Shown piece after piece: positions 8,418 to 16,344 of a stretch of 64,000 nt of DNA. Origin of the DNA: JBJHCA01 sp050485785 (GTDB lineage: Bacteria > Bacteroidota > Bacteroidia > Chitinophagales > Saprospiraceae). The stretch spans positions 1 through 64,000 of the forward strand of contig JBJHCA010000001.1 in NCBI GenBank assembly GCA_050485785.1, given 5' to 3'. The position numbers were made by a program, and so were the translations under genes. The notes beneath the pieces are model-generated. The model searched no databases, had not been told where the DNA came from, and saw nothing but the letters and a program-made list of their open reading frames with translations. Position 1 is the stretch's first letter, and each line of letters begins with the position of its first letter.

Positions 8418-10049
8418 TTAATCATTACCCAAAAACGGGTACCGGTAATCAGTGGGTGGAACAAAGTTTTCTTTGATGGCTCTGGCTGAAATCCAGCGGT
8501 ACAGATTGAGCAACGACCCCGCTTTATCATTGGTGCCCGAGCAACGACCTCCGCCAAATGGCTGCTGACCCACTACTGCACCGGTGGGTTTGTCATTGAT
8601 ATAAAAATTGCCGGCACAGTTCCTCAGCTTTTCCGTAGCCTGGTGAATTGCTGTCCTTTCCCGCGCAAAAATTGCTCCCGTCAATGCATAGGGCGAGGTG
8701 CTGTCTACCAGATCAAGCGTGGATTCAAAATCCTCATCGTTGTAGACGTAAATGGTGAGTACCGGCCCGAAAATCTCCTCTTCCATAGTTTTGAATGCAG
8801 GATTAGTAGTGAGTATCACAGTGGGTTCAATAAAAAACCCTTCGGTTTTGTCGTAATTTCCGCCTATAATAACCTCAGCATCAGTAGCTTGATGGGCATG
8901 TGCTATGAATGATGAAATCTTGTCGAACGCCCGTTCGTCGATAACGGCATTAATGAAGTTTGAAAAGTCTTCAGGGCTGCCCATGCTCATCGAGCCCAAA
9001 TCCCGCTCCAGTCCTTTGCGCACTTCTTTCCACATTGACTGTGGTATATATGCCCGGCTGGCAGCAGAGCATTTTTGACCCTGAAACTCAAATGCACCGC
9101 GTGATAAGGCAGTAATTACTGCGGGCACGCTGGCCGATGGGTGAACCATGACAAAGTCCTTTCCGCCGGTTTCACCAACTATCCGCGGGTAAGATTTGTA
9201 TTTTGACACATTTGCACCGATGGTTTTCCACAGGAAATTAAAGGTATGGGTACTTCCGGTAAAATGCAAACCGGCAAATTCTGGGTGGTTAAAAATCACA
9301 TCCCCGGCCATGGGACCGTCAACAAAAACCAGATTGATTACACCGTCGGGCAGGCCTGCTTCTTTCATCACTTCCATGATAATGCGTGCAGAGTAGATCT
9401 GCGTTTCTGCCGGTTTCCAAACTACGGTATTTCCGAGCATGGCTGGTGCGGCACAAAGGTTTCCGGCGATTGAGGTAAAGTTAAAAGGTGTGAGCGCAAA
9501 AACAAAACCCTCCAAGGGCCGGTATTCCATGCGGTTCCATGTACCTGGCACTGATTCCGGCTGATCTTCGTAGATCTGGGTCATGAATTGTGCATTGAAC
9601 CGGTAAAAATCGATGAGTTCACACACGGCATCGATTTCGCTTTGAAATGCGTTTTTCGATTGACCAAGCATGGTTGCAGCATTCATGGCATTCCGGTATG
9701 GGCCGGCCAGCAAGTCGGCTGCTTTCAGGAAAATTGCAGCACGCTCTTGCCATGGCATGGCTTCCCACACCGGTTTGGCGTCGAGGGCTGCCTGTATGGC
9801 TTGCTGTACATGACCGGCATTGCCTTTGTTGTATGTTCCCAAAAGATGTTTTCGCTCATGGGGTGGATAAATGTTGAGCTTTTGATCGGAGTAAACTTCC
9901 TTGCCGCCAATAATCATTGGAATGTCGACAGTCGTAGATTTCATAGAGGCAAGTTCAGCCTGCAGGGCTTCTCTTTCTGCTGATCCGGGTTCGTATTGAA
10001 AAATGGGTTCATTCACCGCAATGGGTACCTGAAAATATGCATTGGACAT
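8418..10049 (-). CDS. pruA: L-glutamate gamma-semialdehyde (1-pyrroline-5-carboxylate) dehydrogenase
   Basis: The 543-residue aldehyde dehydrogenase matches the stand-alone P5C dehydrogenase type of animals and Bacteroidota: PFNFTSIAGNL, the general-base region GETGGKD (Glu293) and the nucleophile motif FQGQKCSAASR (Cys327). It oxidises glutamate semialdehyde to glutamate with NAD+, the final step of proline and arginine breakdown. The proline dehydrogenase domain of bifunctional PutA is absent and no putA is in the window. The ATG at 10049 is preceded by a -7 element at 10077-10084, and the gene ends at an intrinsic terminator, so it appears monocistronic. Confidence 0.9.
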   Translation of the reverse strand: MSNAYFQVPIAVNEPIFQYEPGSAEREALQAELASMKSTTVDIPMIIGGKEVYSDQKLNIYPPHERKHLLGTYNKGNAGHVQQAIQAALDAKPVWEAMPWQERAAIFLKAADLLAGPYRNAMNAATMLGQSKNAFQSEIDAVCELIDFYRFNAQFMTQIYEDQPESVPGTWNRMEYRPLEGFVFALTPFNFTSIAGNLCAAPAMLGNTVVWKPAETQIYSARIIMEVMKEAGLPDGVINLVFVDGPMAGDVIFNHPEFAGLHFTGSTHTFNFLWKTIGANVSKYKSYPRIVGETGGKDFVMVHPSASVPAVITALSRGAFEFQGQKCSAASRAYIPQSMWKEVRKGLERDLGSMSMGSPEDFSNFINAVIDERAFDKISSFIAHAHQATDAEVIIGGNYDKTEGFFIEPTVILTTNPAFKTMEEEIFGPVLTIYVYNDEDFESTLDLVDSTSPYALTGAIFARERTAIHQATEKLRNCAGNFYINDKPTGAVVGQQPFGGGRCSGTNDKAGSLLNLYRWISARAIKENFVPPTDYRYPFLGND

Positions 10050-10076
10050 AGTGGAATGGTTTGGATTTTAAAGCCA

Positions 10077-10084
10077 CAAAAGTA
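10077..10084 (-). promoter_or_regulatory. Candidate -7 promoter element for pruA
   Basis: On the minus strand TACTTTTG fits TAnnTTTG, 27 nt upstream of the pruA start. The same octamer with the same flank (CAAAAGTACGG on +) occurs before porV. Confidence 0.5.
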
Positions 10085-10092
10085 CGGTAATT

Positions 10093-10572
10093 TTAGCGTA
10101 CCAGGGCTTTAATTTCGCGGGTTATTGCTTCGGGAAGAAAGGCACTGACGTCACCGCCACCCTTAATCACTTCTCGAACCACCGTAGAGCTGAAATGTGA
10201 ATATCTGGGCTCTGAAATCAGAAAAATGGTATCCAGTCCGCTGCCAACAATGGCATTGACCTGTGATATGGTTTTTTCATAGTCAAAATCGGTGGCATTG
10301 CGCAATCCCCTCAATAAATACCGTGCACCAACCGACTTACAATAATGAGCGGTAAGCCCTTCAAACTGATCAACCCTGATACGGTCAAATGACTCAAAAG
10401 TTTGCTGAATCCATTTGAGTCGCTGTTCAGGATTGAACAGAGTTTTCTTTTGGGTATTGATGCCCAGAGCTATGATGATTTCGTCAAACAGCGGTAGTGC
10501 TCGCTGAACCAATGCTACATGCCCCAGGGTAATGGGGTCAAATGATCCGGGAAATACAGCAATTTTTTTCAT
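10093..10572 (-). CDS. coaD: Phosphopantetheine adenylyltransferase
   Basis: The 159-residue protein has the full length and motifs of CoaD: GSFDPITLGH (the HxGH-type nucleotidyl transferase motif, Thr15-His18), RGLRNATDFDYE and the ending region SSTVVREVIKGGGDVSAFLP. It transfers AMP to 4'-phosphopantetheine in the penultimate step of coenzyme A synthesis. Its ATG overlaps the rsmD stop by four bases (ATGA), so the two are translationally coupled. It is the last gene of a run that reads from about 12573 through a small membrane protein, a DUF3822 protein and rsmD. Confidence 0.93.
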   Translation of the reverse strand: MKKIAVFPGSFDPITLGHVALVQRALPLFDEIIIALGINTQKKTLFNPEQRLKWIQQTFESFDRIRVDQFEGLTAHYCKSVGARYLLRGLRNATDFDYEKTISQVNAIVGSGLDTIFLISEPRYSHFSSTVVREVIKGGGDVSAFLPEAITREIKALVR

Positions 10573-11129
10573 GATGCCGGTTTTGTATGCTTTACTTCAA
10601 AGAAACTGAAATGGGTTTGACCATAGTTCCTTACTTCAGCAAAAAACGGATGATCATGGAAATCGTGATGTTGGTTGTGTTCCAGTACAAAGATTCCTCC
10701 AGGCCTGAGCAAACCCTTGTCAAAAATCAGATCCGGAAGCATATCAAGCTGTGACATTCCGTAAGGCGGGCCGGCAAAAATAAAGTCAAACGTATCGGCA
10801 CACGAAGGAATATACCGGAATACATCGTTTCTAACCAAAGTTACCTTTTCACTGATTCCCCAGGCTTGAAGCGTTGATCTTACAAATTTATGGCATCCGT
10901 GGAATTTATCCACGTATACTACATGCCCTGCACCCCGGGATATGCTTTCATAAGTGTGACTGCCTGATCCGCCAAAAAGGTCAAGCACCCTGATCCCTGA
11001 AAAACTGATTCGGTTCTCAAGTATATTGTACAAAGCCTCTTTTGAATAATCTGTGGTTGGCCTGGTGGGCCAGCTATCGGCCGGAGGATCATAACGCCGG
11101 CCTTTCAGGGTGCCCGAAATTATTCGCAT
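10569..11129 (-). CDS. rsmD: RsmD-like 16S rRNA (guanine966-N2) methyltransferase
   Basis: The 186-residue protein starts with MRIISGTLKGRR and TRPTTDYSKEALYNIL, clear RsmD signatures, followed by the SAM-binding LDLFGGSGSHTYE. It would methylate G966 of 16S rRNA during 30S assembly. One residue is odd: the catalytic (D/N)PPY motif reads GPPY here (residues 120-123, Gly at 10770-10772), losing the acidic or amide side chain that contacts the target amino group. I have an uncertain memory of AGPPY in other Bacteroidota RsmD proteins, so this may be a lineage variant. The gene overlaps coaD by 4 bp and the DUF3822 gene by 10 bp. Confidence 0.88.
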   Translation of the reverse strand: MRIISGTLKGRRYDPPADSWPTRPTTDYSKEALYNILENRISFSGIRVLDLFGGSGSHTYESISRGAGHVVYVDKFHGCHKFVRSTLQAWGISEKVTLVRNDVFRYIPSCADTFDFIFAGPPYGMSQLDMLPDLIFDKGLLRPGGIFVLEHNQHHDFHDHPFFAEVRNYGQTHFSFFEVKHTKPAS

Positions 11130-11965
11130 AGTAACAAGCTGTAAAGATCAGCATAATGTCCAATCCGTATAACAGGACTGTTGCTGTGAAGGCTTACCCA
11201 GTCAGGTTGCGGAACAAAGTGAACATGTCGCACAAACCGGTACACGGCATGATATACTTTGGAATCCTTTTCTATTCCCGAAAGAATGTATACCGGCACA
11301 AGCTCCGGATTGAATTCCATCTGTTGGTATAGTAAAAGCAAAAAGTAGGCAATGTCGTCTTCATGTGAAAAAGTCTGATCGATATATTGTATCAGTTGCT
11401 TATTCTCCATGGCCATGATAAGCATGCGCTGTCCCTGTACAAAAAGATAAACCCTGACTCCGCTGTTGGGCGATGAGTGACGCAACGCAGAACGAAGCAA
11501 GCCTGAATTAGCGTGAAAAAAAACCGCGTTGGTAAAAAACGAACTCAGGCAGTCGGTCAATGCCGTATACTCCGGATGAAGAAGTACACATTGTTGTTCA
11601 TTCCAGGGATCATGCAGCAATGTATGCTGGTCGGTTAGTGTAAACATAAAGTGCCCGGCACTTCGTGAGTGTGAATCAGAAAAAAGCTTTTGAGGGAAAA
11701 GGGTGGAAGGCGATAATGCCAATCCTGCAACTACTTTCTGAAAGGATCGTTGAATGGCTTCTTCCTGCTTGAGCGTATTCTTGCACCATTCAATAAAAGG
11801 AGTACCCAGATTCGCTGTATAGGCAACCATCCGGTGCCCGGTAATCTCATTTCGCTGATTCAGTACTGACCAGATCAGCCCGTCTGCCCGCAGTAAAAGG
11901 AGAAGTTTTGAAGGTAAAACTGATTCATCATCCCTGCTCTCCAACACCGGTTCAGTATTTTGCAT
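11120..11965 (-). CDS. DUF3822 family protein
   Basis: The 281-residue soluble protein has no signal peptide or membrane segment. Its position directly before rsmD and coaD, and features such as FPQKLFSDSHSRSAGHFMF and IDQTFSHEDDIAYFLLLLYQ, match the DUF3822 family of Bacteroidota. Published remarks place the family near an ASKHA/PilM-like actin-type fold, but its function is unknown to me and no catalytic motif can be pointed out. Its start overlaps the stop of the upstream membrane-protein gene by one base (TAATG) and its end overlaps rsmD, so it is translationally coupled on both sides. Confidence 0.75.
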   Translation of the reverse strand: MQNTEPVLESRDDESVLPSKLLLLLRADGLIWSVLNQRNEITGHRMVAYTANLGTPFIEWCKNTLKQEEAIQRSFQKVVAGLALSPSTLFPQKLFSDSHSRSAGHFMFTLTDQHTLLHDPWNEQQCVLLHPEYTALTDCLSSFFTNAVFFHANSGLLRSALRHSSPNSGVRVYLFVQGQRMLIMAMENKQLIQYIDQTFSHEDDIAYFLLLLYQQMEFNPELVPVYILSGIEKDSKVYHAVYRFVRHVHFVPQPDWVSLHSNSPVIRIGHYADLYSLLLCE

Positions 11966-12573
11966 TATCGTATTCGCCAGTTACCCGCTGTTGTTGGTCT
12001 GGTCATATCACCAAATGCCACATAGGCATTCGGATTGTATTCGTTGTCGTACCGGGTGTATTTTGATTTGTATTGGTTACCGACTCGCCGACCGGCATAC
12101 GGACCCATAAAATCAGCTACCCTTACGCGCACCTCCACCACGGCTACCTCGGTAGCCTGATACTCGATAAGGCCGGCATCAAGGTCAAACTTCACTCCAT
12201 CACTGTAAGGCACATATTCCAGCGAATCCAGTACCCAACCCATGGCTTTTAATGAATCAGCAGCTTTAACGTAGGTAGTGTCAAACACCAACCCTTCTTC
12301 GTGGTCAGCGGTTTCATCTTCAAACACCCGGATAATCATAAAACTGTCGGTAGCTAAAACGTGGCGCAGCGTGTCCCAGTCCGAGGCAAACTGCCCTTTG
12401 ATATCCCTGTAAGCCAGCTGAACTTCTCTGATAAATTCCAGCTGGGAGATAACAGCCCGTTCTCGATAATGCTTCTCTTTCTGGAATTCAATGGGCTCCT
12501 TGACGCTTTGGACAACCAGATAGCCCAGTACTACTGCGGCAAGCAGAAGAAACAGATTGATCGCAATTTTCAT
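11965..12573 (-). CDS. Single-pass membrane protein of unknown function
   Basis: The 202-residue protein (ATG at 12573; a longer reading from 12618 lacks support) has one N-terminal hydrophobic segment (about 4-21, MKIAINLFLLLAAVVLGYLV) and then a long acidic soluble part. The segment after it has regularly spaced charged residues (EKHYRERAVISQLEFIREVQ) that suggest a helix, followed by beta-rich sequence. A short N-terminal helix followed by a globular domain recalls pseudopilins, but there is no prepilin peptidase site. It opens the run with DUF3822, rsmD and coaD, overlapping DUF3822 by one base. I do not recognise it beyond being typical of this locus. Confidence 0.65.
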   Translation of the reverse strand: MKIAINLFLLLAAVVLGYLVVQSVKEPIEFQKEKHYRERAVISQLEFIREVQLAYRDIKGQFASDWDTLRHVLATDSFMIIRVFEDETADHEEGLVFDTTYVKAADSLKAMGWVLDSLEYVPYSDGVKFDLDAGLIEYQATEVAVVEVRVRVADFMGPYAGRRVGNQYKSKYTRYDNEYNPNAYVAFGDMTRPTTAGNWRIR

Positions 12574-12726
12574 AGATGCAGTGGATTTTATAGCAGCACA
12601 ATTATAAGACTTTTTCAAACAAAGGAGTTTTTTTGTCCGGTTTAAAATCCCTTCTTAAAAAATTTGTACTCCGGCCTCCGGTATTATGCACAGTGTTCAA
12701 TGGCAACCATGCGGCATAAAAATGTT

Positions 12727-12734
12727 TATCTTTG
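12727..12734 (+). promoter_or_regulatory. Candidate -7 promoter element for accD
   Basis: TATCTTTG, a perfect consensus, lies 51 nt upstream of the accD ATG, on the coding strand in a gene-free gap. Confidence 0.5.
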
Positions 12735-12785
12735 CCCAGACGCACAGTGTACGCTAAACTTTAGTTTGCTCATAATCATGCTTAT

Positions 12786-13643
12786 ATGAGTTGGTTTAAA
12801 CGGCTTAAGGAAGGCATTAGTACTTCCACCAAGAACAAAAAAGTGATACCCGACGGTATCTGGCATAAATGTACGGCCTGCAGCCATGCATGCATGGCCA
12901 AAGACCTCAAAAAAAATCTCTACAAATGCCCCGGTTGCAACCACCACGAACGGATAGGGTCAGAAGAGTACTTTGAAATTATTTTTGACAGCAAGCCCAC
13001 CATCCTGTTCAATGAACTGCAATCCAAAGATATTCTGCAGTTTAAAGACCTTAAACAGTATAAGGACCGCCTTTCTGCGGCTAAAAAGAAGTCAGGGCTT
13101 AATGATGCATTGCAGGTTGGTGTTGGCACCGTCAATAAAACACCTTTGGTGGTGGCCTGTATGGATTTTGGTTTTATCGGGGGGTCTATGGGCTCGGTTG
13201 TGGGTGAACGCATAGCCCGTGCCATAGATTACTGCCTTGAGAAAAAGTATCCATTGCTGGTAATTTCCAAATCAGGCGGTGCCCGTATGATGGAAGCTGC
13301 ATTTTCCCTGATGCAGATGGCGAAGACCTCAGCTAAACTCACCCTGATGGCCAAAGCTGGCCTGCCTTATTTCTCGCTGATGACTGATCCTACAACCGGT
13401 GGGGTAACGGCATCATTCGCCATGCTGGGCGATCTGAACTTTGCCGAGCCCAATGCATTGATTGGCTTTGCAGGACCACGTGTAATTAAAGAAACCATCA
13501 AGCGCGATCTGCCCGAAGGTTTTCAAACTTCGGAGTTTTTATTGGAGCACGGGTTTCTCGATTTTATAGTAGACCGTGCAGACCTGAAAGATAAACTTGG
13601 TGAACTGCTTCACTTGTTCCGGAGTAGAATCAGCGCCAAATAG
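12786..13643 (+). CDS. accD: Acetyl-CoA carboxylase carboxyltransferase subunit beta
   Basis: The 285-residue protein has the N-terminal zinc ribbon of AccD (Cys29, Cys32, Cys48, Cys51) and the crotonase-fold carboxyltransferase domain with SKSGGARMMEAAFSLMQMAK and DPTTGGVTASFAMLGD. Together with AccA it transfers the carboxyl group from carboxybiotin to acetyl-CoA, the committed step of fatty acid synthesis. The length and motif order are normal. Neighbouring genes are unrelated, as is common for accD. The start is ATG at 12786 (MSWFKRLKEGI), preceded by a TATCTTTG promoter element. Confidence 0.95.
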   Translation: MSWFKRLKEGISTSTKNKKVIPDGIWHKCTACSHACMAKDLKKNLYKCPGCNHHERIGSEEYFEIIFDSKPTILFNELQSKDILQFKDLKQYKDRLSAAKKKSGLNDALQVGVGTVNKTPLVVACMDFGFIGGSMGSVVGERIARAIDYCLEKKYPLLVISKSGGARMMEAAFSLMQMAKTSAKLTLMAKAGLPYFSLMTDPTTGGVTASFAMLGDLNFAEPNALIGFAGPRVIKETIKRDLPEGFQTSEFLLEHGFLDFIVDRADLKDKLGELLHLFRSRISAK

Positions 13644-13690
13644 AGCGTAGAAGCATGAGTCAGGTGAACCAGATATTTCCTGAAACATAT

Positions 13691-14548
13691 TTACTGCATC
13701 CACCTTGGCAGAATTTCAGCCAACTTCCAGCCCAATGTCTGAGTGTATTCCGGCTTGGATTCGTCAAGAACTCCCAACCTTCGCATTGCCCTCGTATTCA
13801 TAGAATCGAAGCCGTACATCAAGTCACCTCCCATGCCGCTTATTGAATAATCACCGTGCTGCCCTTCCGGCCGCTGTATGCCTCTTAAGCGGTCAATCAG
13901 ACCACCGGCACCTGTTTTGTTCATACCCCAACCAACGGCATTGTCCATTAACCTTCCCGCTGCATAACCTGCCGCTCCGGCACCTGCTACCTTGGCTACT
14001 GGAGCTAAGGCTGCCGCACCCGCTGTCATTCCTCCACCTAGTTTGGCCAATCCAAGTTTTGAAAGCAGACCACCGGCAAGACCATAAGTAGTTATACCTC
14101 CAGAAACATAACCGGCTGTATCAGCTGCCAGGTCTGAGGCATCCGTAATACCTCCCTGTCCAGACCTGAACTTATCTACGCCACTCCGCATGCCTTGTAA
14201 ACCACTAATCATTCCAAGTGGGGCAAGTACATTTCCCATGGTACTGCCTGCTCCTGCAAGCCTTGCATTACCTTTGGCTTTGCCCACCTGTTCCATAATT
14301 TCTGCTACACCACCCAGGGAACTGTTGGAGATTCCCTGCCAGGCTTTTGAATACCATGGTTGTTCTTCCTGCCGCTGCAGAGTATCCGCCTTCATTTGCA
14401 TGGGTGGAGGAGGTGGGGCGGTAGCAGAGAGTGTTAGCCTTGGCGGCAGTGAAGAAATTTGCTGTGTAGAATCTGAAGTGTATTCGGGAATACACTGCTG
14501 CGCGGCCATCACGTGGTTTGATGCCTTTCCTGGATCTTGTTTTTGCAT
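13691..14548 (-). CDS. Pro- and Gly/Ala-rich protein, possible contractile-injection cargo or toxin-like protein
   Basis: About 285 residues from ATG at 14548 (an in-frame TTG at 14581 is upstream, but the promoter at 14586-14616 leaves it almost no leader). The N-terminal third is polar and unstructured and contains a proline run followed by MQMKADTLQRQEEQPW, which resembles the flanks of DUF4157-type proteins near extracellular contractile injection systems. The middle (about 90-230) is a glycine/alanine-rich amphipathic region, and the C terminus is a short polar domain ending EILPRWMQ. There is no signal peptide. The middle could insert in membranes. No injection-system genes lie in the window. 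I do not assign a function; the cargo idea rests only on composition and the QRQEE-type segment. Confidence 0.6.
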   Translation of the reverse strand: MQKQDPGKASNHVMAAQQCIPEYTSDSTQQISSLPPRLTLSATAPPPPPMQMKADTLQRQEEQPWYSKAWQGISNSSLGGVAEIMEQVGKAKGNARLAGAGSTMGNVLAPLGMISGLQGMRSGVDKFRSGQGGITDASDLAADTAGYVSGGITTYGLAGGLLSKLGLAKLGGGMTAGAAALAPVAKVAGAGAAGYAAGRLMDNAVGWGMNKTGAGGLIDRLRGIQRPEGQHGDYSISGMGGDLMYGFDSMNTRAMRRLGVLDESKPEYTQTLGWKLAEILPRWMQ

Positions 14549-14585
14549 GGATATCAGTTTGTTTGGGGTTACATTATTCAATGTC

Positions 14586-14616
14586 CAAAGATACCCAATT
14601 AATGCTCTGAAGTCAA
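14586..14616 (-). promoter_or_regulatory. Complete promoter of the Gly-rich protein gene
   Basis: On the minus strand TTG (14616-14614), a 20-nt spacer and TATCTTTG (14593-14586) give the full Bacteroidota promoter, 37 nt upstream of the ATG at 14548. This supports the shorter start. Confidence 0.7.
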
Positions 14617-14657
14617 GACCTGGTAAAAATTTTAACAGTCCGGCAGATAATTACATC

Positions 14658-16289
14658 CTAGTGTTGTTTTATCCACTTTCTGTAACTGCTGTAGCCCGTT
14701 TCATGATTCATGCTGATCAGGTAAACTCCGGCCGGCCAATATGCGGTATTCAGTGTAATTTCAGGTAACCAGAATTCATCGATTTTTATTGCCAGATCAA
14801 GATGTGACCGACCCAGCAAATCATGAACTTTCAGGGAGTAATTGCCGGGCTCAGGTACGGTAAACCTGATTGTCAGTTCTTGTGAGCCCGGATTGGGGTA
14901 AACGGCATCAATATTAAGGTAGGAGAATGTACCGGAAAAATACTGCTCAAGCAATTGCATGCTTGTGTGCAAATTGAGTCTTCCTCCGGAAGTGGTTCGG
15001 TCTTGAAGATCCTGAATCGGATCGACACCGCGCAAAATAACTTCCTTCAACAACAAGGCAGCTTGCGGCGGATTATTCAGCATCAAACTTTCCCAGTCGT
15101 CGTTGGGAAAGGATGCCAGCAGGGCAATTGCTCCGGTAACAAATGCCGTTGCCGTGGATGTACCTGATGTAGTGGCATATAAATTGCCAGGGCGTGTTGA
15201 AAGATGACTGTCGCCGGGAGCACCCAGATCAACATGCGTTTTGCCGTAGGCTGCAGTGGATGCTTTGGCATCATATCTGTTGGTTTCAGTAACCGTCAGT
15301 AAATAAGGGCTGGGGCAAGTGGATGGAATATCGCCTTCAATATCCACATCGTAATTCATGTTGGCCGTGGCGCCGGCACTCAGAATGCCCGCTTCTCCCA
15401 AAGCATCATACATGGCACACCAGTGCGGTGCATTTTCAGCCCACAACTGATTGATGCCAAATGATGAATTGGCAGCCACTACCAGTGCACCTGAACTTCC
15501 CCCGGTTAAATTGTACAGCACTCTTTGGGTCCGTATGTATTCGTAGGCTTCCACTACCGACGATTCATATACGGGGCCGCTGCTGCTCAAGATCATGATG
15601 TCGACATTCCAGTTGACGCCGGAAACGCCTATTCCGTTGTTACCGTGAGCTCCGATTACACCGGTCATGGCAGTTCCGTGTCCACCTGCCTGATGTGACA
15701 TCCCGGATTGTAAATCGAGATTCCAGCCATAAACATCATCGATGTAGCCGTTACTGTCATCATCGGCACCGGTACCCGGAATTTCCAGGTGATTGATCCA
15801 GATATTGTCTTCCAGGTCTTCATGTAAAATATCACAGCCATTGTCGTAAATGGCTGCAACAATCCTGTGACCTGAAGGGCTGTTGCCTCCGGTTGTATAA
15901 GTCCAGGCCTGCGGTGCACTGATCACTTCAAGGCCCCACTGATCAAAGTACAAAGGATCATTGGGTTCAGTTGTTCCTCTTATTTCCACTTCCCGGTCAG
16001 GCCCGGCATAAATCAGCCACGGTTGAACCCGAAGTGAAGCAATCAAAGGCTGATTGTTGTTCAAAAGATAAATGCCGGTAGAAGATGACAGCGGTATCAG
16101 GCCACCAGACAGTCTGTTATTGAGTTCCCATTGTTCCACAACCAGAACAAGTTCAGGTTGATGCTGAGGATCGATCATTATGATAACCCGGTCACCGGGC
16201 TTAATATCTGACCCAAAAACAGCAGTAAAAGCGTGGAAGAATACAAAAAGTAACAAATAGCGAATTACATTTTGGCCCGGTTTCGTCAA
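14658..16289 (-). CDS. Secreted subtilisin-family (S8) protease with T9SS sorting domain
   Basis: The 543-residue protein has an N-terminal signal peptide (about 1-26), a prodomain-like region, and an S8 catalytic domain with the triad Asp149 (AAIYDNGCD), His204 (GGHGTAMTG) and Ser378 (SGTSTATAF). The last 80 residues (YPNPGSQELTIRF, SLKVHDLLGRS, WPAGVYLISM, ending KWIKQH) form a type A T9SS sorting domain. It should be exported by Sec, cross the outer membrane through T9SS and have its tail removed by PorU, both encoded in this window. Length and domain order are typical of Bacteroidota secreted subtilases. It is divergent from tilS with a 55-bp gap. Confidence 0.9.
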   Translation of the reverse strand: MTKPGQNVIRYLLLFVFFHAFTAVFGSDIKPGDRVIIMIDPQHQPELVLVVEQWELNNRLSGGLIPLSSSTGIYLLNNNQPLIASLRVQPWLIYAGPDREVEIRGTTEPNDPLYFDQWGLEVISAPQAWTYTTGGNSPSGHRIVAAIYDNGCDILHEDLEDNIWINHLEIPGTGADDDSNGYIDDVYGWNLDLQSGMSHQAGGHGTAMTGVIGAHGNNGIGVSGVNWNVDIMILSSSGPVYESSVVEAYEYIRTQRVLYNLTGGSSGALVVAANSSFGINQLWAENAPHWCAMYDALGEAGILSAGATANMNYDVDIEGDIPSTCPSPYLLTVTETNRYDAKASTAAYGKTHVDLGAPGDSHLSTRPGNLYATTSGTSTATAFVTGAIALLASFPNDDWESLMLNNPPQAALLLKEVILRGVDPIQDLQDRTTSGGRLNLHTSMQLLEQYFSGTFSYLNIDAVYPNPGSQELTIRFTVPEPGNYSLKVHDLLGRSHLDLAIKIDEFWLPEITLNTAYWPAGVYLISMNHETGYSSYRKWIKQH

Positions 16290-16325
16290 GATGTTTAGCT
16301 TTTATAAAATGATGTCAATATCTGT

Positions 16326-16333
16326 TAAGTTTG
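16326..16333 (+). promoter_or_regulatory. Candidate -7 promoter element for tilS
   Basis: TAAGTTTG fits TAnnTTTG and ends 11 nt before the first ATG of tilS, implying a very short leader. Confidence 0.4.
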
Positions 16334-16344
16334 CAGATTGAGGA

